Of a DNA stretch of 64,000 nucleotides, positions 45,745-57,850 are shown piece by piece. This DNA comes from Brachypterus glaber (Eukaryota; Arthropoda; Insecta; Coleoptera; Kateretidae), in NCBI GenBank assembly GCA_958510825.1, contig OY294044.1, positions 74,756,895 through 74,820,894 on the forward strand. The letters run 5' to 3'. A program made the translations under genes and the position numbers. A model generated the notes under the pieces. It was not told where the DNA came from. It searched no databases and saw nothing but the letters and a program-made list of their open reading frames with translations. How positions within the stretch are numbered: position 1 is the stretch's first letter; every line of letters starts with the position of its first letter.

Positions 45745-46633
45745 TTTTGCAAAAATTTTAACCTAAATTAAATAAAAAAAAATGTGCCAGTAGAAAATAG
45801 TAACATTTTTATAGTAATTAGGTACTAGTACATATAAGAAATATAACCCATAACAGAATGTCATTTTGTTTCGTTTTGTGCCATATTTTCGTTTATTTTG
45901 GCAAAAATTAAAAAATAAATCAGCCATATTTATTATTTTGAATTTTGAGTTTTTGGGTATTGGTTTAAATTATTATTACTAAAAGAAACCTTTAAAGAGT
46001 AATTTTAGCTATATCGGATATTTTTCAAAAATTTTGAACCACCCTTATGTCGCATTTTTTTTTTATTTTTTTAGGTTTGGTGACTCGCGCGAATTGCAAG
46101 TAAATAGACACCCATCGTTTTACACTTCGGACATTAATCATAACTGTTCCAAAAATTAAAGTTAGTAGTAACTTTACTACTAGTGAGTATACTTAAAGAA
46201 TTACCATATTTATGTGATAAAATTTATGTAAAAACAAGATAAAAAGGCAATTTAACTAACTACGAAGCTACTAAAATATTTTTTACGCTTTTTTAGTAAA
46301 CATTCAAATGTCTTTAAATAAAATCTTTATTAAGGGCCTATTTACAAATACAGCGTAGAAACGTAAACGTAAAATCCTAAGAAACGCAGTACGCAGTACC
46401 CTGAAGTTAAACCAATCACACGAAAAAAAAATATAGCTAAGAGCGCTATAAGACATATAAATATAAGGCTTTCTGTTACAATTATGACATTTAGCTCAAA
46501 AAATTATATGAAATACTTTAATTGTTTAGTGAATAATAAAATATAATCAATAGTATAATATTTATAGCTTAAATAGATTTAATTAATGTTCCGTGCTAAT
46601 AATTATAATTTTTATAATATAACAAAATTTCTG
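45745..46633. other. Intergenic DNA without a recognised gene
   Basis: AT-rich; nothing recognised. Confidence 0.5.
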
Positions 46634-46635
46634 TA

Positions 46636-47779
46636 AAGAACCTGGCACACATATAAAGGGGTTCCTGGGCCTCAGTCAAACTGCCTCAAATTTTGAGATT
46701 TTGTAATTTCGGGGGTAAACATTAAATTAGAAAAATTGCAGCCAAATTAAATGACGAGTTTCGGAGAAAAACGCTTTTAAAAATCTAATTTAATGACAGA
46801 TTTTTTGAGGTATATTAAGGTTATTTTTTACTTACGTAAATATTAACCTAATTAGCCGTTTTAAGTTTATTATACTCTATTAATTAAAGAAAAGGCAAGA
46901 TAAATATTACATAAAAGGCTTTATTATCATTTACTTACATGTGGTTTTATAAATTTTTTAAAACTTTGTGAAACTTCCACATGCTGGCATTTTCCACGTG
47001 TTTGCTAATTATCTGCATATTTTCTGTTAGATTTTTGCTTGTTTATGTTGAAAAATGGTTTGGTACATCGACAAATATTTTATAATTATATATTTTAGAT
47101 TTTCTTGATATATTTTTCCAAAAATACGTCTGAGGCTTGACAAATCTGTCATCATATTTTCATAGGTAAAATATATTATTGAGATTGCCTAGCAACAACT
47201 TTTAATAAATATTACTATAAAGGGTTCACTAATGAATTAAGTTGTTGTTAGGCAATCTCAATAATATGTTTTGCATATGAAAATATCATGAGAGATTTTG
47301 AAAAAATATATCAAGAAAATCTAAAATATATAATTATAAAATATTTGTCGATGTACCAAACCATGTTTCAACATAATCAAGCAAAAATCTAATAGAAAAT
47401 ATGCAGATAATTAGCAAACACGTGAAAAATGCCACCATGTGGAAGTTTCACAGTTTTAAAATTTTTATAGAACCACATGTAAGTAAACGATAATAAAGCA
47501 TTTTATGTAATATTTATCTTGCCTGTTCTTTAATTAATAGAGTATAATAAACTTAAAACGGCTAATTAAGTTAAGTTAAGTAAGTAAAAAATAACCTTAA
47601 TATACGTCAAAAAATCTGTCATAAAATAGATTTTTAAAAGCGTTTTTCTCCGAAATTGGTCAATTAATTTGGCTGCAATTTTATTAATTTAATGTTTACC
47701 ACCGAAATTACAAAATATCAAAATTTGAGGCAGTTTGACTGAAGGCCCAGGAACCCCCCTATATGTGTGCCAGGTTCTT
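46636..47779. mobile_element. 1.14-kb near-perfect hairpin element
   Basis: Ends AAGAACCTGGCACACATATA and TATATGTGTGCCAGGTTCTT, with TA on both sides (46634-46635, 47780-47781). The arms are about 545 bp and match along their whole length (TTGCTAATTATCTGCATATT against AATATGCAGATAATTAGCAA). The loop is about 45 bp around TTAATAAATATTACTATAAA. No coding capacity. Confidence 0.88.
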
Positions 47780-47781
47780 TA

Positions 47782-48393
47782 TAATAGTGCCTGTAATAAA
47801 TATGATCGGGTCTGTAATGAATATAAACGTTTCCAATTTATTTGTAACATTATTAATTTTCGTGTCCCTTATAATATATAGCTTAAATCACTATAATTTG
47901 CCACTGTTACCAAATATACTATAATTTATAGCGCAAAGACCACTATTTCTTTAATTTAATTGATAAAAGTAATGCTAATAAAAAAAACAAAATTTTACAG
48001 CATTTAAAAAAAAATTAAAAATAAATTTTTATTTTACTAAAAGGTTTAGTAAGTACATGCTAATTAAATTTAAAATGTTTCGATAATTTTTTTTTTTTAT
48101 AGAATAACCATAAATTAAATTTATACTTTACTTGCCCGCAACTTTTTCCAGGGTAAGAGGGAGCGATATCAAAATTAAATTTTGCTGTATATGTTACAAT
48201 TGTGACTGCCGAATAAGAATAAAAACGCGGAATAAGAAAAAAAAAGATGTATCTCACGGAAATAAAAGTTCTCACCTCTGTTCCTTGACTCTGAAAACAG
48301 CTGAAATAAAATTGATCCCGCAGGTTCCAGAGATTTTGCGAAATGAATAAAAAAAATTCCGAATGGATGCAAATATTCGCCGAATTGAAAAAC
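47782..48393. other. Intergenic DNA without a recognised gene
   Basis: The overlapping frames at 48060-48372 show no family. AT-rich. Confidence 0.5.
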
Positions 48394-50227
48394 TTTGGGG
48401 GGTGACCGGCCCTGTACCTTTATTTAAATGAATATTTTTTAAGCCGGGAAAATGTTAAATTTATATAGGTACGCAACATCAATATATTATTTATTTAACC
48501 TTTAGGCTCTCGCAAAAGCTCCTTTTGGGGCGTCAAATGATTGAACGAAATTACTTATTATGGGAAAGAGATTAATTTAGTTTGGTCTTAACTTTAGGAA
48601 AACTCGGAGAACCCCGGAAATGAATATTATTCCCTGAAGATGAGCATTAAAAGTCAATTGTTTTGAAAAGTATAAATGGGTTCAAATAAAAAGTCGGCAA
48701 ATAAGTATCAATCATTTTATTTATTAAAAAAAAACTCCTGTATAACCCTATACGTTTATCCATAAGGGTCTTAGGCTCGGAATTTCACAAGATTATGCTC
48801 AAAATTTAAATCAGCCATACCAAAACCTCCTAAATATGTATTTTTTAAATTAATCATTCGTTTCCTGCGGCAAAAGCCCTTATGGGGCTTGGTATAAAGG
48901 TCGACATGTATGTACATAATTTACACATGTACAGAGCATGTCTAAAGTCCGCCCCCCTGCCCTTTAACTTTTAAACGGCTTAAGGTATCAACTTAAAATT
49001 TAAAACACCTTAACAACATAATCCAAATAATTTTTAAGTATATATTTGATATGTTTAGTAGGGGCAATGGAGACAGGGGAACAAGGGGGACTTTTTTTTT
49101 AACCGGGAAACGAGGTCGTGTGATACATCATTTTAAAGCTTAAAAAATTCTCTATTCGGTTATATAATTTTTAACTTTTTAAACCTTTTTTGTTAAGGTT
49201 TTTATTTTTAAATTTTTTTTTTGCTAAATAATTCGATTTTTAAGATTTTTGTTGTAAAATTTTATTTATATCATTCAAAATTAGTTTAAAAGTATAACCG
49301 ATGTATTAACTTTGGGGGGGTGACCGGCCCTGTACCTTTATTTAAATGAATATTTTTTAAGCCGAGAAAATGTTAAATTTATATAAGTACGCAACATCAA
49401 TATATTATTTCTTTAACCTTTAGGCTGTCGCAAAACATCCTTATGGGGCGTTAAATGATTGAACGAAATTACTTATCCTTTACTTTTTTTGTCATGGGAA
49501 AGAAATTAATTTAGTTTGGTCTTAACTTTAGGAAAACTCGGAGAACCCCGGAAATGATTATTATTCCCTGAAGATAAGTATTAAGAGCCAATTGTATTGA
49601 AAAGTATAAATGGGTTCAAATAAAAAGTCGGCAAATAACTATTAATCATTTTATTTATTAAAAAAAAACTCCTGTATAAGCCTATGCGTTTATTTAGACC
49701 ATAAGGGTCTTTGGCACGGAATTTCACAAGATTATGCTCAAAATTTGAGTCAGCCATACCAAAACCTCCTAAATATGTATTTTTTACATTAATCATTCGT
49801 TTCCTGCCGCAAAAGCCCTTATGGGGCTTGGTATAAAGGTCGACATGTATGTAAATAATTTACACACGTACAGAGCATGTCAAAAGTCCGCCCCCCTCCC
49901 CTTTCACTTTTAAACGGCTTAAGGTATCAACTTCAAATTTAAAACACTTAGAAAACATAATCCAAATAATTTTTAAGTATATATTTGATATGCTTAGGAG
50001 GCGCAATGGAGACAGGGGGACATGGGGGGACATTATTTAACCGGAAAGGGGGGTCGTGTGATACATCATCTTAAAGCTTATAACATTCTGTTCGGTTATA
50101 TAATTTTTAATTTTTTAAACCTTTTTTGTTAAGGTTTTTATTTTGCTAAAAAATATGATTTTTAAGATTTTTTTTTTTAATATTTATTTATCATTCAAAA
50201 TTAGTTTAAAAGTATAACTGATGTATA
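48394..50227 (+). repeat. 917-bp tandem duplication
   Basis: Unit 1 48394-49310, unit 2 49311-50227. Both begin at TTTGGGGGG then GTGACCGGCCCTGTACC. They share CATTAATCATTCG-type words and end in the left half of a family A fold-back. The units differ by scattered substitutions and small indels (for example an extra TCCTTTACTTTTTTTGTC in unit 2). AACTTTGGGG at the breakpoint suggests microhomology. Confidence 0.85.
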
Positions 50228-52136
50228 TTGGGATGCCCAGTCAAAATTAAAAACGGATGTTTTTAGGGTCCCACCCCCTAAAATGTACATTTAGATCATA
50301 AATCAACCCTCAATTGTTTTCAGATTTTTAAAAAAATATTTAGAGGTCGCGCCCGGCGGTTTTTTGAGAGAGAAAACATGTTAAGCCTTTTTATTATTAT
50401 TTAAATATAAAAACTTTGAAATCAGGCGATTTTAGGAGGGAAATTTTTTTAATAATAAAGGAATATTAAAAAAAAATACCCTTTTACATGAAAAAATGAC
50501 TTTACCAGGGAAAAAACATTGTAAAAATTGACGTATGAAGCTTATTTATGCTAGAAAAAAGGTTACTTAGAATTTTTTCTCATGGGTCATTTTTTTAGAA
50601 ATTAATTGATAAGTACCAATGAACCCATATTTATTTTTTTAAGAAAAAGAAGAGGATGTCCAAAAAAAATCATAAATCCCATAAAATGTAAAAAAAATAA
50701 AAAGAGATGATATTTGGCCAAAAAGCATAATAATATACAGAGCGGTCCAAAAGTCACCCCCCCCCTCTTAACTTTTGAATGAGTTTAGATATCGACTTCA
50801 AATTTGGAACTCTTAAATAAGACAACTTAAACTATCTTTAAGCATATATTTGATACTTTTAACTATTAAAATGTGGGCAGGGGCGCAAGGGGCGACATTT
50901 TTTTAAATGGAAAGGTGGGTCGTGTGATATATCATTTTAAAGCTTATAAAATTCTTAATTTAACTGTATATTTTTTATTTTTTTTAAACATTTCTTTTTG
51001 GGTTTAAAATAGGGTTGAAAATTGGTATTTTTGTCAAAATTTCTTTAAAAAATCCAAACAATTTTTTAAAAATGCCTAATTTCATAATGAAAAAAAGTAA
51101 ATTATACTTTTAAACTAATTTTAGTTGACATAAATAAAAATTAACAAAAAAAAAACTTAAAAAATTATTTTTTTAGCACAAAAAACTGAAAAATCAAAAC
51201 CTTAAAAAACATGTTTAAAAAATTTAAAAATGTATGGTTATATAGAGAATTTTAAAGGCTTTAAAATGATGTATCACACGACCCCCCTTTCCGTTTAAAA
51301 AAATTTCTCCCCAGGCCCCCCTGTCCACATTTTAAGAGATAAAAGTATCAAATATATGCTTAAAGATAGTTTAAGTTGTCTTATTTAAGAGTTCTAAATT
51401 TGAAATCGATATCTCAACTCATTCAAAAGTTAAGAGGGGGGGGTGACTTTTGGACCGCACTGTACATATACATGTACAAATTGCTTTGAAATGTGTTTAT
51501 TTTTATAACTAGGTGTTGTGATTTTTTTTTTTCAGATTTTTAAAAATAAACGTCCTACACGTTTTTTGAAAAAAAATATATATAATGTGTTTTATTACAT
51601 AATATAACATACTAAAAGTCATTTTTATTTTTTTTATTTATTTACTACAAAATTGATATTTTATTTCAATTTAATGCTTTTTTTAACTTTTATTGAGATA
51701 TTTAATTAATTTGTGGACACCCTGTATATTTTATTCAAAAAAAATTCCTGAATTCGGACATATTGAAGAATACACAAAAAAAAGAACTCTTTGGAAAAAA
51801 TTCTAAGTGCATTTTTTTCTAACCTTTATTAACCTCATGTGTCAATTTTTAGCATTTTTACCTCATAAAAAAAATCTGTTTTATTTTTGTAGATGGGCCT
51901 AAAGATTGAGAATATTCCTTTATTATCCAGAAACACTTTTTTGTTCTATAAATGCCAATATCAAAGTTTGTATATCCTTAAAAAAAATAAAAACCCTTCA
52001 CATGATTTTCTATTTAAAAAAGCGCCGGGCGGAACCTCTAAATATTTTTTTAAAAATCTAAAAATAAACATGGTTGTTTTTTCACCTAAAGAAACAATTT
52101 TGTGGAACCCAAACAATTCCGTAGGTCTGGGCACCC
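50228..52136 (+). mobile_element. Element B, copy 3, nested in family A and itself interrupted
   Basis: Left GGGATGCCCAGTCAAAATT, right GGTCTGGGCACCC; TA at 50226-50227 and 52137-52138. It is collinear with 1327-2474 except for the inserted Tc1-like fold-back at 50738-51462. The frame 51893-52171 is a translation of its end. Confidence 0.82.
50738..51462. mobile_element. 725-bp Tc1/mariner-type fold-back, innermost of three nested elements
   Basis: Ends CAGAGCGGTCCAAAAGTCAC and GTGACTTTTGGACCGCACTG, with TA on both sides (50736-50737, 51463-51464). The arms are about 260 bp and highly similar. The uninterrupted counterpart in copy 1 of element B (1815-1840) confirms the insertion point. The CAGTGCGGTCC terminus with TA duplication is typical of Tc1/mariner. 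Confidence 0.9.
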
Positions 52137-52496
52137 TAATGTATATGAATGATGAAATAAACCATTTTTAGAAAAATTTTTGATTTTTTTAAAGAAATGT
52201 TGACGAAAATCCCCATTTTGGGTCTTCAAAATAACCCCCAAAAATTGCTTTGAAAAAATAAAAAAATATGTAAACGAATAGAGAATGTTATAAGTTTTAA
52301 AGTGATGTATCACACTACTCCCCTTTAATTTAAAAAAAATTACTTCCTTACCCCCCTATCTCCATTGTGCTTCCTAAGCATACCAAATATATACCAAACA
52401 ATTATTTGGGTTATTTTATTCAAGTGTTTCAATGTTCAAGTTGATATCTTAAGCCGTTCAAAAGTTAAAGGGGGCGGACTTCTGACACGCTGTGTA

Positions 52497-53006
52497 TAAT
52501 AATTTACACACATATATGTACACTGTGCGACAAAATCGAGGTACATCATTTAGGCAAAAGATCTGTCACCGGCATTCGAAAATATAGTCTAATATAGACG
52601 AGACTTTAGCTTTTTTTTTCCATATTGGTAATTTGGACAATACCAGACGTCGTCATACATTAAAACTTTCACGTGAAATTTATTTACCACTATCTAGCAA
52701 TATTTTCTACCTAATCGTGTCTTTATCTCCTGGAACTCTCCAACTGAATCAACTATCTCCACCTCATCAATAAATTCTTTTAAAAATCGTGATGGTAGAC
52801 ATCAAACTTTAATTTATATTAAATGTTTCAATTTTCAAATTTCATATTATTTATTTATATTTGTAATAATACTTGGGCATAATAGGCATTATTGACCCCC
52901 GCTTTTTGTAGTATTAATAATAATAATATTTCTATTTATCAAAGTAATCTTTTCTGAACGTTTCCTTTTATATTTAAAAAGTTGCCCTCAAAACTTTTTT
53001 TATAAC
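52497..53006. other. Intergenic DNA without a recognised gene
   Basis: AT-rich; no gene or element edge recognised. Confidence 0.5.
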
Positions 53007-53265
53007 TTCACGCTTTTTTGTGATTATCAGTGAGCATATATTGGTATGGTGGCTAGATATAGATAATTCTTATGAGATTGCAGGTCTGCCAACATCTAAT
53101 GTAGTACTTTTGTGCAAACATTAGATGTCGCCACCAATTTGACCTCTCTCGATACAGATATACTTATTTTTAATAGGTTTTTTAAATTTTCTACATTCGC
53201 GACCAGTCGGTGCGAAAGCCACCATACCAATATATGCCCACTGATGATCGCAAAACAGCGTGAAA
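53007..53265. mobile_element. 259-bp MITE with inner hairpin
   Basis: Ends TTCACGC and GCGTGAA. The arms of about 48 bp include CATATATTGGTATGGTGGC and its reverse GCCACCATACCAATATATG. Inside, AACATCTAATGT faces ACATTAGATGTC. The minus-strand frame 53096-53335 is a translation of it. Confidence 0.75.
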
Positions 53266-53417
53266 TAGCAGCTATATGACATTTTAGTAGGGATTTTCTC
53301 ATTGATTGTGAAAATTCTGTAGTAGAGCTGTGCAATTTCTTTATAGATTTAAATATCTTGCCGTCTATAAGGCACTAAAGTTTATTTTCATTTATAAATC
53401 ATTTATGTTGACATGTT
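53266..53417. other. Spacer
   Basis: Short AT-rich spacer; nothing recognised. Confidence 0.5.
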
Positions 53418-54886
53418 CACGGTTCACCTGGGCTATTTTAAATAAAAATTTCGTGGACCCCTACATTTTTTGGACTAAAACATACCTGATGACATAAGAA
53501 ATCAATTTCCATTTGAAAGAAAATCGTAAAAGATACACTTTTTTAGAAAGATAAAAAACGTTATAGGGTGTGTCAAAAAATTTCGATTTGCGAAATCGAA
53601 AACGCTCTCTGGCTCAAAAGTTGCTCCTTAGTAAAAAAACAGTGGCCACTCAAAAATGAGCCAAATCGATTATTGTTTAGAGGTAGCTCAAAGCACTCAA
53701 ACTTTGAAAAATATCGGTACCTGTTTTTCGGAAAAAAAGTGATTGTATATAAAATTAAGGAAATTTTGAAGGGGTTTCTTTGGTAATATTTAGAAACAAT
53801 ACTAATTGTGAGGAAACTAAAAAAATTATATTTCCCCTTCCCTTAAGTTAGAACATAAAAAAATCGCCAATTATTTGAAGATTTTGCGAAAATTTATTAA
53901 AAATGGGCATATTTAAAAGGACATAACTTTCTTAGGAATGATTTTTTGACCAAGGTGCATATAAACTTTTTCTATGTTTTTAATGTTAAATAACCACTCA
54001 TTACTAAATTATTTATTTTTCGCTTTATATTTTTTAATTTTTTTAAGAACCAAAAGGTTCTTTATGCGTAAAAATTTACTTTTAAATGCATTTATCTTTA
54101 AAACGGTTAAACCTGCGATGTTAAACCACAGAAACTTTTTTTGTGTATTTTTACATAAAAAAGTATTCCAACCAAAAAATTAAAAAAAAAGTACACCAAA
54201 AAAAGTTTTAGGCAAAAAACAGAAAATCCACCAGGTTTCTAATCGAAATTAATTTTTTTTACGCAACTTGAGGAAAAAAATTATGTTTTCTGTATAGTCA
54301 TCTAGGTTAACATGTATATATGCTTATATACTAATATATAATTTTGCAGATTTTTTATTTAAAACTATTTTTTATGCACTTTTAAAAACTTGCAAAAATT
54401 AAATTTTCGCGAAATCTTCAAATAATTGGCGATTTTTTCATGTTCTAACTTAAGGGAAGGGGGGGATATAATTGTTTTAGTTCTTACATTTAGTATTGTT
54501 TCTAAATATTACCAAAGAAACCCTCCAAAATTTCCTTAATTTTTATCGGTATCAGTTTTTATCCGAAAAACAGGTGCCGATTTTTTTTTAAGTTTGAGTG
54601 CTTTGAGCTACCTCTAAACATTTACCGATTTGGCTCATTTTTGAGTAGCCACTGTTTTTTACTAAGGAGCAACTTTTAAGCCAGGGAGCGTTTTTGATTT
54701 TGAAAATCGCGATTTTTTGACACACCTTATTACTCAAAAAAACGTTTTTTTATCTGTCTAAAAAAGTGTATCTTTTACGATTTTCTTTCAAATGGAAATT
54801 GATTTCTAATGTCATCAGTTATGTTTTAGTCCAAAAAATGTAGGGGTCCACGAAATTTTTATTTAAAATCGCCCAGGTGAACCGTG
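53418..54886. mobile_element. 1.47-kb fold-back with CACGGTTCACC ends
   Basis: Ends CACGGTTCACCTGGGC and GCCCAGGTGAACCGTG with TGTT on both sides (53414-53417, 54887-54890). Arms about 480 bp: TCATTTTTGAGTAGCCACTG mirrors CAGTGGCCACTCAAAAATGA. The centre (about 53900-54390) is unique and AT-rich; frames there (53974-54183) lack motifs. The CAC terminus with a short duplication resembles Chapaev/CMC-type ends; superfamily not settled. Confidence 0.82.
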
Positions 54887-54890
54887 TGTT

Positions 54891-55460
54891 ATGTGAACAA
54901 AAGATTCTAAATCGAAATGTGGTAAAGAAATATTGTTGTCTATAATTTGAATTCTATAATCAGACTTGGATTCAGTGAGCCGAAAGATAAAATATAGATT
55001 TTTTTATAAAAATCACAGTTATTTATACTTTCGCTGCCAGCCTTAAAAATTGCCATTATTTTATTTTTATAAAATTGTGAAATTGTGCTTTAACATCCAA
55101 AACGCAACGAAAATTTTCCACTCACTAAAATAAAAATCACTAGACTTAATTTGCCGTAATAAGGGCCAAGGGCGTACTTATTTCATGAAATATTTGTCAA
55201 AACATACCATCCTGGTTGATTTAACCAGGTTGAATTTTGAATTTTCAAAATAATTAAAAAATGGTTAAATACGGTATTACAGTTTTCCCATATTAGACCG
55301 AATGGCCCCCTTGCGTCGCGACGCATTAGATTCAAATATAAAAAAAATCTGTTTTAAACGATGGAAGCAGACTTTTCCATGTAAATTGCCAACTTAAGAG
55401 TGGTGCGAAATTGCTAATACAGATTTAATTCTTTTTTAAACCATGGTTTACATATTTTTT
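54891..55460. other. Intergenic DNA with one copy of the motif
   Basis: CAGACTTGGATTCAGTGAGC at about 54961 is a further diverged copy of the recurring word. No gene. Confidence 0.5.
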
Positions 55461-55670
55461 ACTAACCCTTCGTTAGGCGCGCGGTCTACAATCGTAGACC
55501 ATGCTTTTTGTTAGCTGGGTAACTTTTTACACGGAGTGTTAACTCTTGAACGCCTTTGAGTAGCTGTGTATTAATATTTCAAACTTGGAATAGGTATTGT
55601 ATTTTTTTAATTCATGTTGAAACCCGCATGGTCTACATAGTAGACCGCGCGACTAACCACGTTACTTTTT
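55461..55670. mobile_element. Candidate MITE with paired GGTCTAC..GTAGACC palindromes
   Basis: GCGCGGTCTACAATCGTAG (55479-55497) and, in reverse orientation, CTACATAGTAGACCGCGC (55633-55650) face each other; each is also a palindrome by itself (GGTCTAC..GTAGACC). TAACCCTTCGTTAG outside the left and the reverse TAACGTGGTTAGTC outside the right extend the symmetry. Possibly piggyBac-like (CCC-type ends near TTA), but no clean TTAA duplication is seen. Confidence 0.55.
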
Positions 55671-55841
55671 TTATTTTTACATTTTATATTTTGTGTTCCT
55701 TTCATGGTTTCTTTTTGTGGATACGGTTTCTCAAAGTTAGTTTTTTAGTATTGTACCGTAATTAATACGTTCACTGCCAACGGCTAGTTTTGACAGCGGA
55801 GCAATGGGTATGGGCAAGGGAAAAATAGAAAGAATTGATTA

Positions 55842-55859
55842 ATGTTGTTAGGGGCGCCA
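55842..55859 (-). other. Primer-binding-site-like sequence
   Basis: Minus strand TGGCGCCCCTAACAACAT directly after the presumed LTR end. TGGCGCC is the usual start of the tRNA-primed site in Ty3/gypsy and retroviral elements. It is diverged after the first eight bases. Confidence 0.5.
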
Positions 55860-57834
55860 GTTACTTTAGCTTTTACTCCTTTAGGTAAGTAACAACCTAG
55901 TGTAAATACTTAAGCTTTTCAGTTTGAGAAAATATAACCCTTAAATAAAATAAGATAATTCATTTGAGAAATTTATTATAAATAAACTTAATGAAAGCAC
56001 ATCAAGTAATGTATTAATATATATAAAAAATATGTGTAATTATATTAAGATATAATTAAAGAAATCTTAATAAAAATTACTAAATTCAGAAATCATTCGA
56101 CTTAAATGTATAAAGAAAACATGAAGTTCAGCAAGCACCAAGAAATGTATGTAAACAGCAATCATTTCTTGCAGTGTATAAAAGTCATGCTTAAATTAGA
56201 AATCATTTAATCAAAAGTATGATATTTAATAATTAATAAATGAGATTAAATGTTTTAAAAAAATAAGTACCTAAAAATGAACAAAAGCCAGAAGGGCATA
56301 TAGTATTAAACAATACTATATCAGATCTGATAAAGTTTACAGTTATAAGAATATTGAAATAAAAGAATTTTAAATATGAAATATTGCTTTCAAAAGTTTT
56401 CAGAATGAGTACTTAGCTGGTTTCTGCAAAATCCATGAGGTATGAATTCCATCGTCTCCATCTGTGCAAGTCTCCCCTATGCTGATGAATTCATTTCTCA
56501 AATGAAAGAAAAAAATATAGGCTGTCCCATCTACTTTGGAAAAATCATCTTCCAGGATAAAATGTATTATCGAAATTGTTGTCCGGGATAAAATATACTT
56601 TTGAAAATTATGTCCAATGTAAAATTGTCTGTTAGACGGTCATATAGAATTTATCTATGCCGAAAATCACAGAACCATGTTCCAACAGAACATCACTCCA
56701 TGCGGAGAACTTGTATATCAAATATACCAAAATAAACTTCAACTTAAGTTAATGTAATTCCATATTAATGGTATAGAAATGGTGATTAATGGTAATTAAT
56801 GGTGGTTAATTAATTAATGGTGCTAAAACAATAATTATATCCCAGAAATATTCTAAGAAACAGAAAAACTTAACTTACATGTCATACTAAGTCTTCGATG
56901 TCCATCGAAACGTTATAAATGCGTAATTGTAGAAAATAACAGTTACAATATCTTCCGCATTGTTTAAATATTCATTTTCACTAACTTTAAATAAAAATAC
57001 ATGAAGGATTACTTCGATGATTACAGAAAATAAACACTCGTCAATATGACACCACCATTGTAACAGAGTTGCTTCCAGAAGAACGAAAATCGACCTTATT
57101 CACTAGTATGAACCCTTCAGGTAAATAAAATACTATTTCTGAACTATTAGCGACATCTATGCAAGTCATTATCAACTACAGTTTTACCGTATAGGATTCC
57201 TAATAAAGGTAACGGCAACGACACCAAAAATAATAACCAAAAAGAATATTTCCTAATAAATCCGTATTAGTGATATCTAACCTCAAAATATTACTCTAAG
57301 AAACAAATATAAACAATACTTATTGTTTATCAGCAAAACTAATAAAAATACGAACAGAATACTAAGTGTCCTGTGAACTAAGTATAAACAAAATACTGAA
57401 TCTAAGTGAGCAGTTCCAGCAAACTATTTTCAACAAATTCTGGATTATCCCGAAGGAATAAGCATACGAAACTTTCCAGGAGAGACAAGCTACAGATGAA
57501 AGCCAGTGAAATCCAACCCTCAATAGACTCTGAAACATATAAAAACCAGGTAAGTCCATAGACAAATGCATTATAGAGAAATAAGTCATATGATTCTTTA
57601 TTATTAAAAATCATATTCTAATTATGTTTTCTTTATGTTATTTTCAGGTAGAACTATGGAATAGAGACTTATATGGTTAGAATTCAGTTCCTGCTACAAA
57701 ATAGTCCCAGATACAAAATAGTTCTGTACGTACGTAACTATTTATATACAAAATAAACATAAATTATAACGTAAGTAAACGAATAGTTTAATTAACCCTT
57801 GCTATATTACAAAGTGACGATTTATATCGTTACA
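55860..57834 (-). repeat. Putative long LTR (~1.97 kb) of a Ty3/gypsy element
   Basis: On the minus strand it starts TGTAACGATATAAATCG after a purine tract and ends AAAGTAAC before TGGCGCC. Position downstream of the integrase gene and the flanking PPT and PBS-like sites support an LTR. A length near 2 kb is known for some insect elements (Osvaldo/Ulysses type). A second LTR is not in the window, so the limits are unconfirmed. Small frames inside (57362-57614, 55556-55765) are not genes. Confidence 0.5.
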
Positions 57835-57850
57835 CATGCCCCCTCCAAAA
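57835..57850 (-). other. Polypurine tract
   Basis: Minus strand TTTTGGAGGGGGCATG immediately before TGTAACG. A G-rich purine run just before the 3' LTR primes plus-strand synthesis in LTR retroelements. Confidence 0.6.

Larger units (their letters stand above)
49871..52494. mobile_element. Fold-back family A, split by nested elements
   Basis: Left end CAGAGCATGTCAAAAGTCCG (TA at 49869-49870), right end CGGACTTCTGACACGCTGTG (TA at 52495-52496). The left half 49871-50225 and the right half 52139-52494 pair as one hairpin once 50228-52136 is removed; AATAAACCATTTTTAGAAAA at 52157 continues the centre seen in the copy at 17873. Confidence 0.82.

Noticed and set aside
53096..53335. 79-codon minus-strand frame
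   Set aside because: Falls mostly within the 53007-53265 MITE and has no motif.
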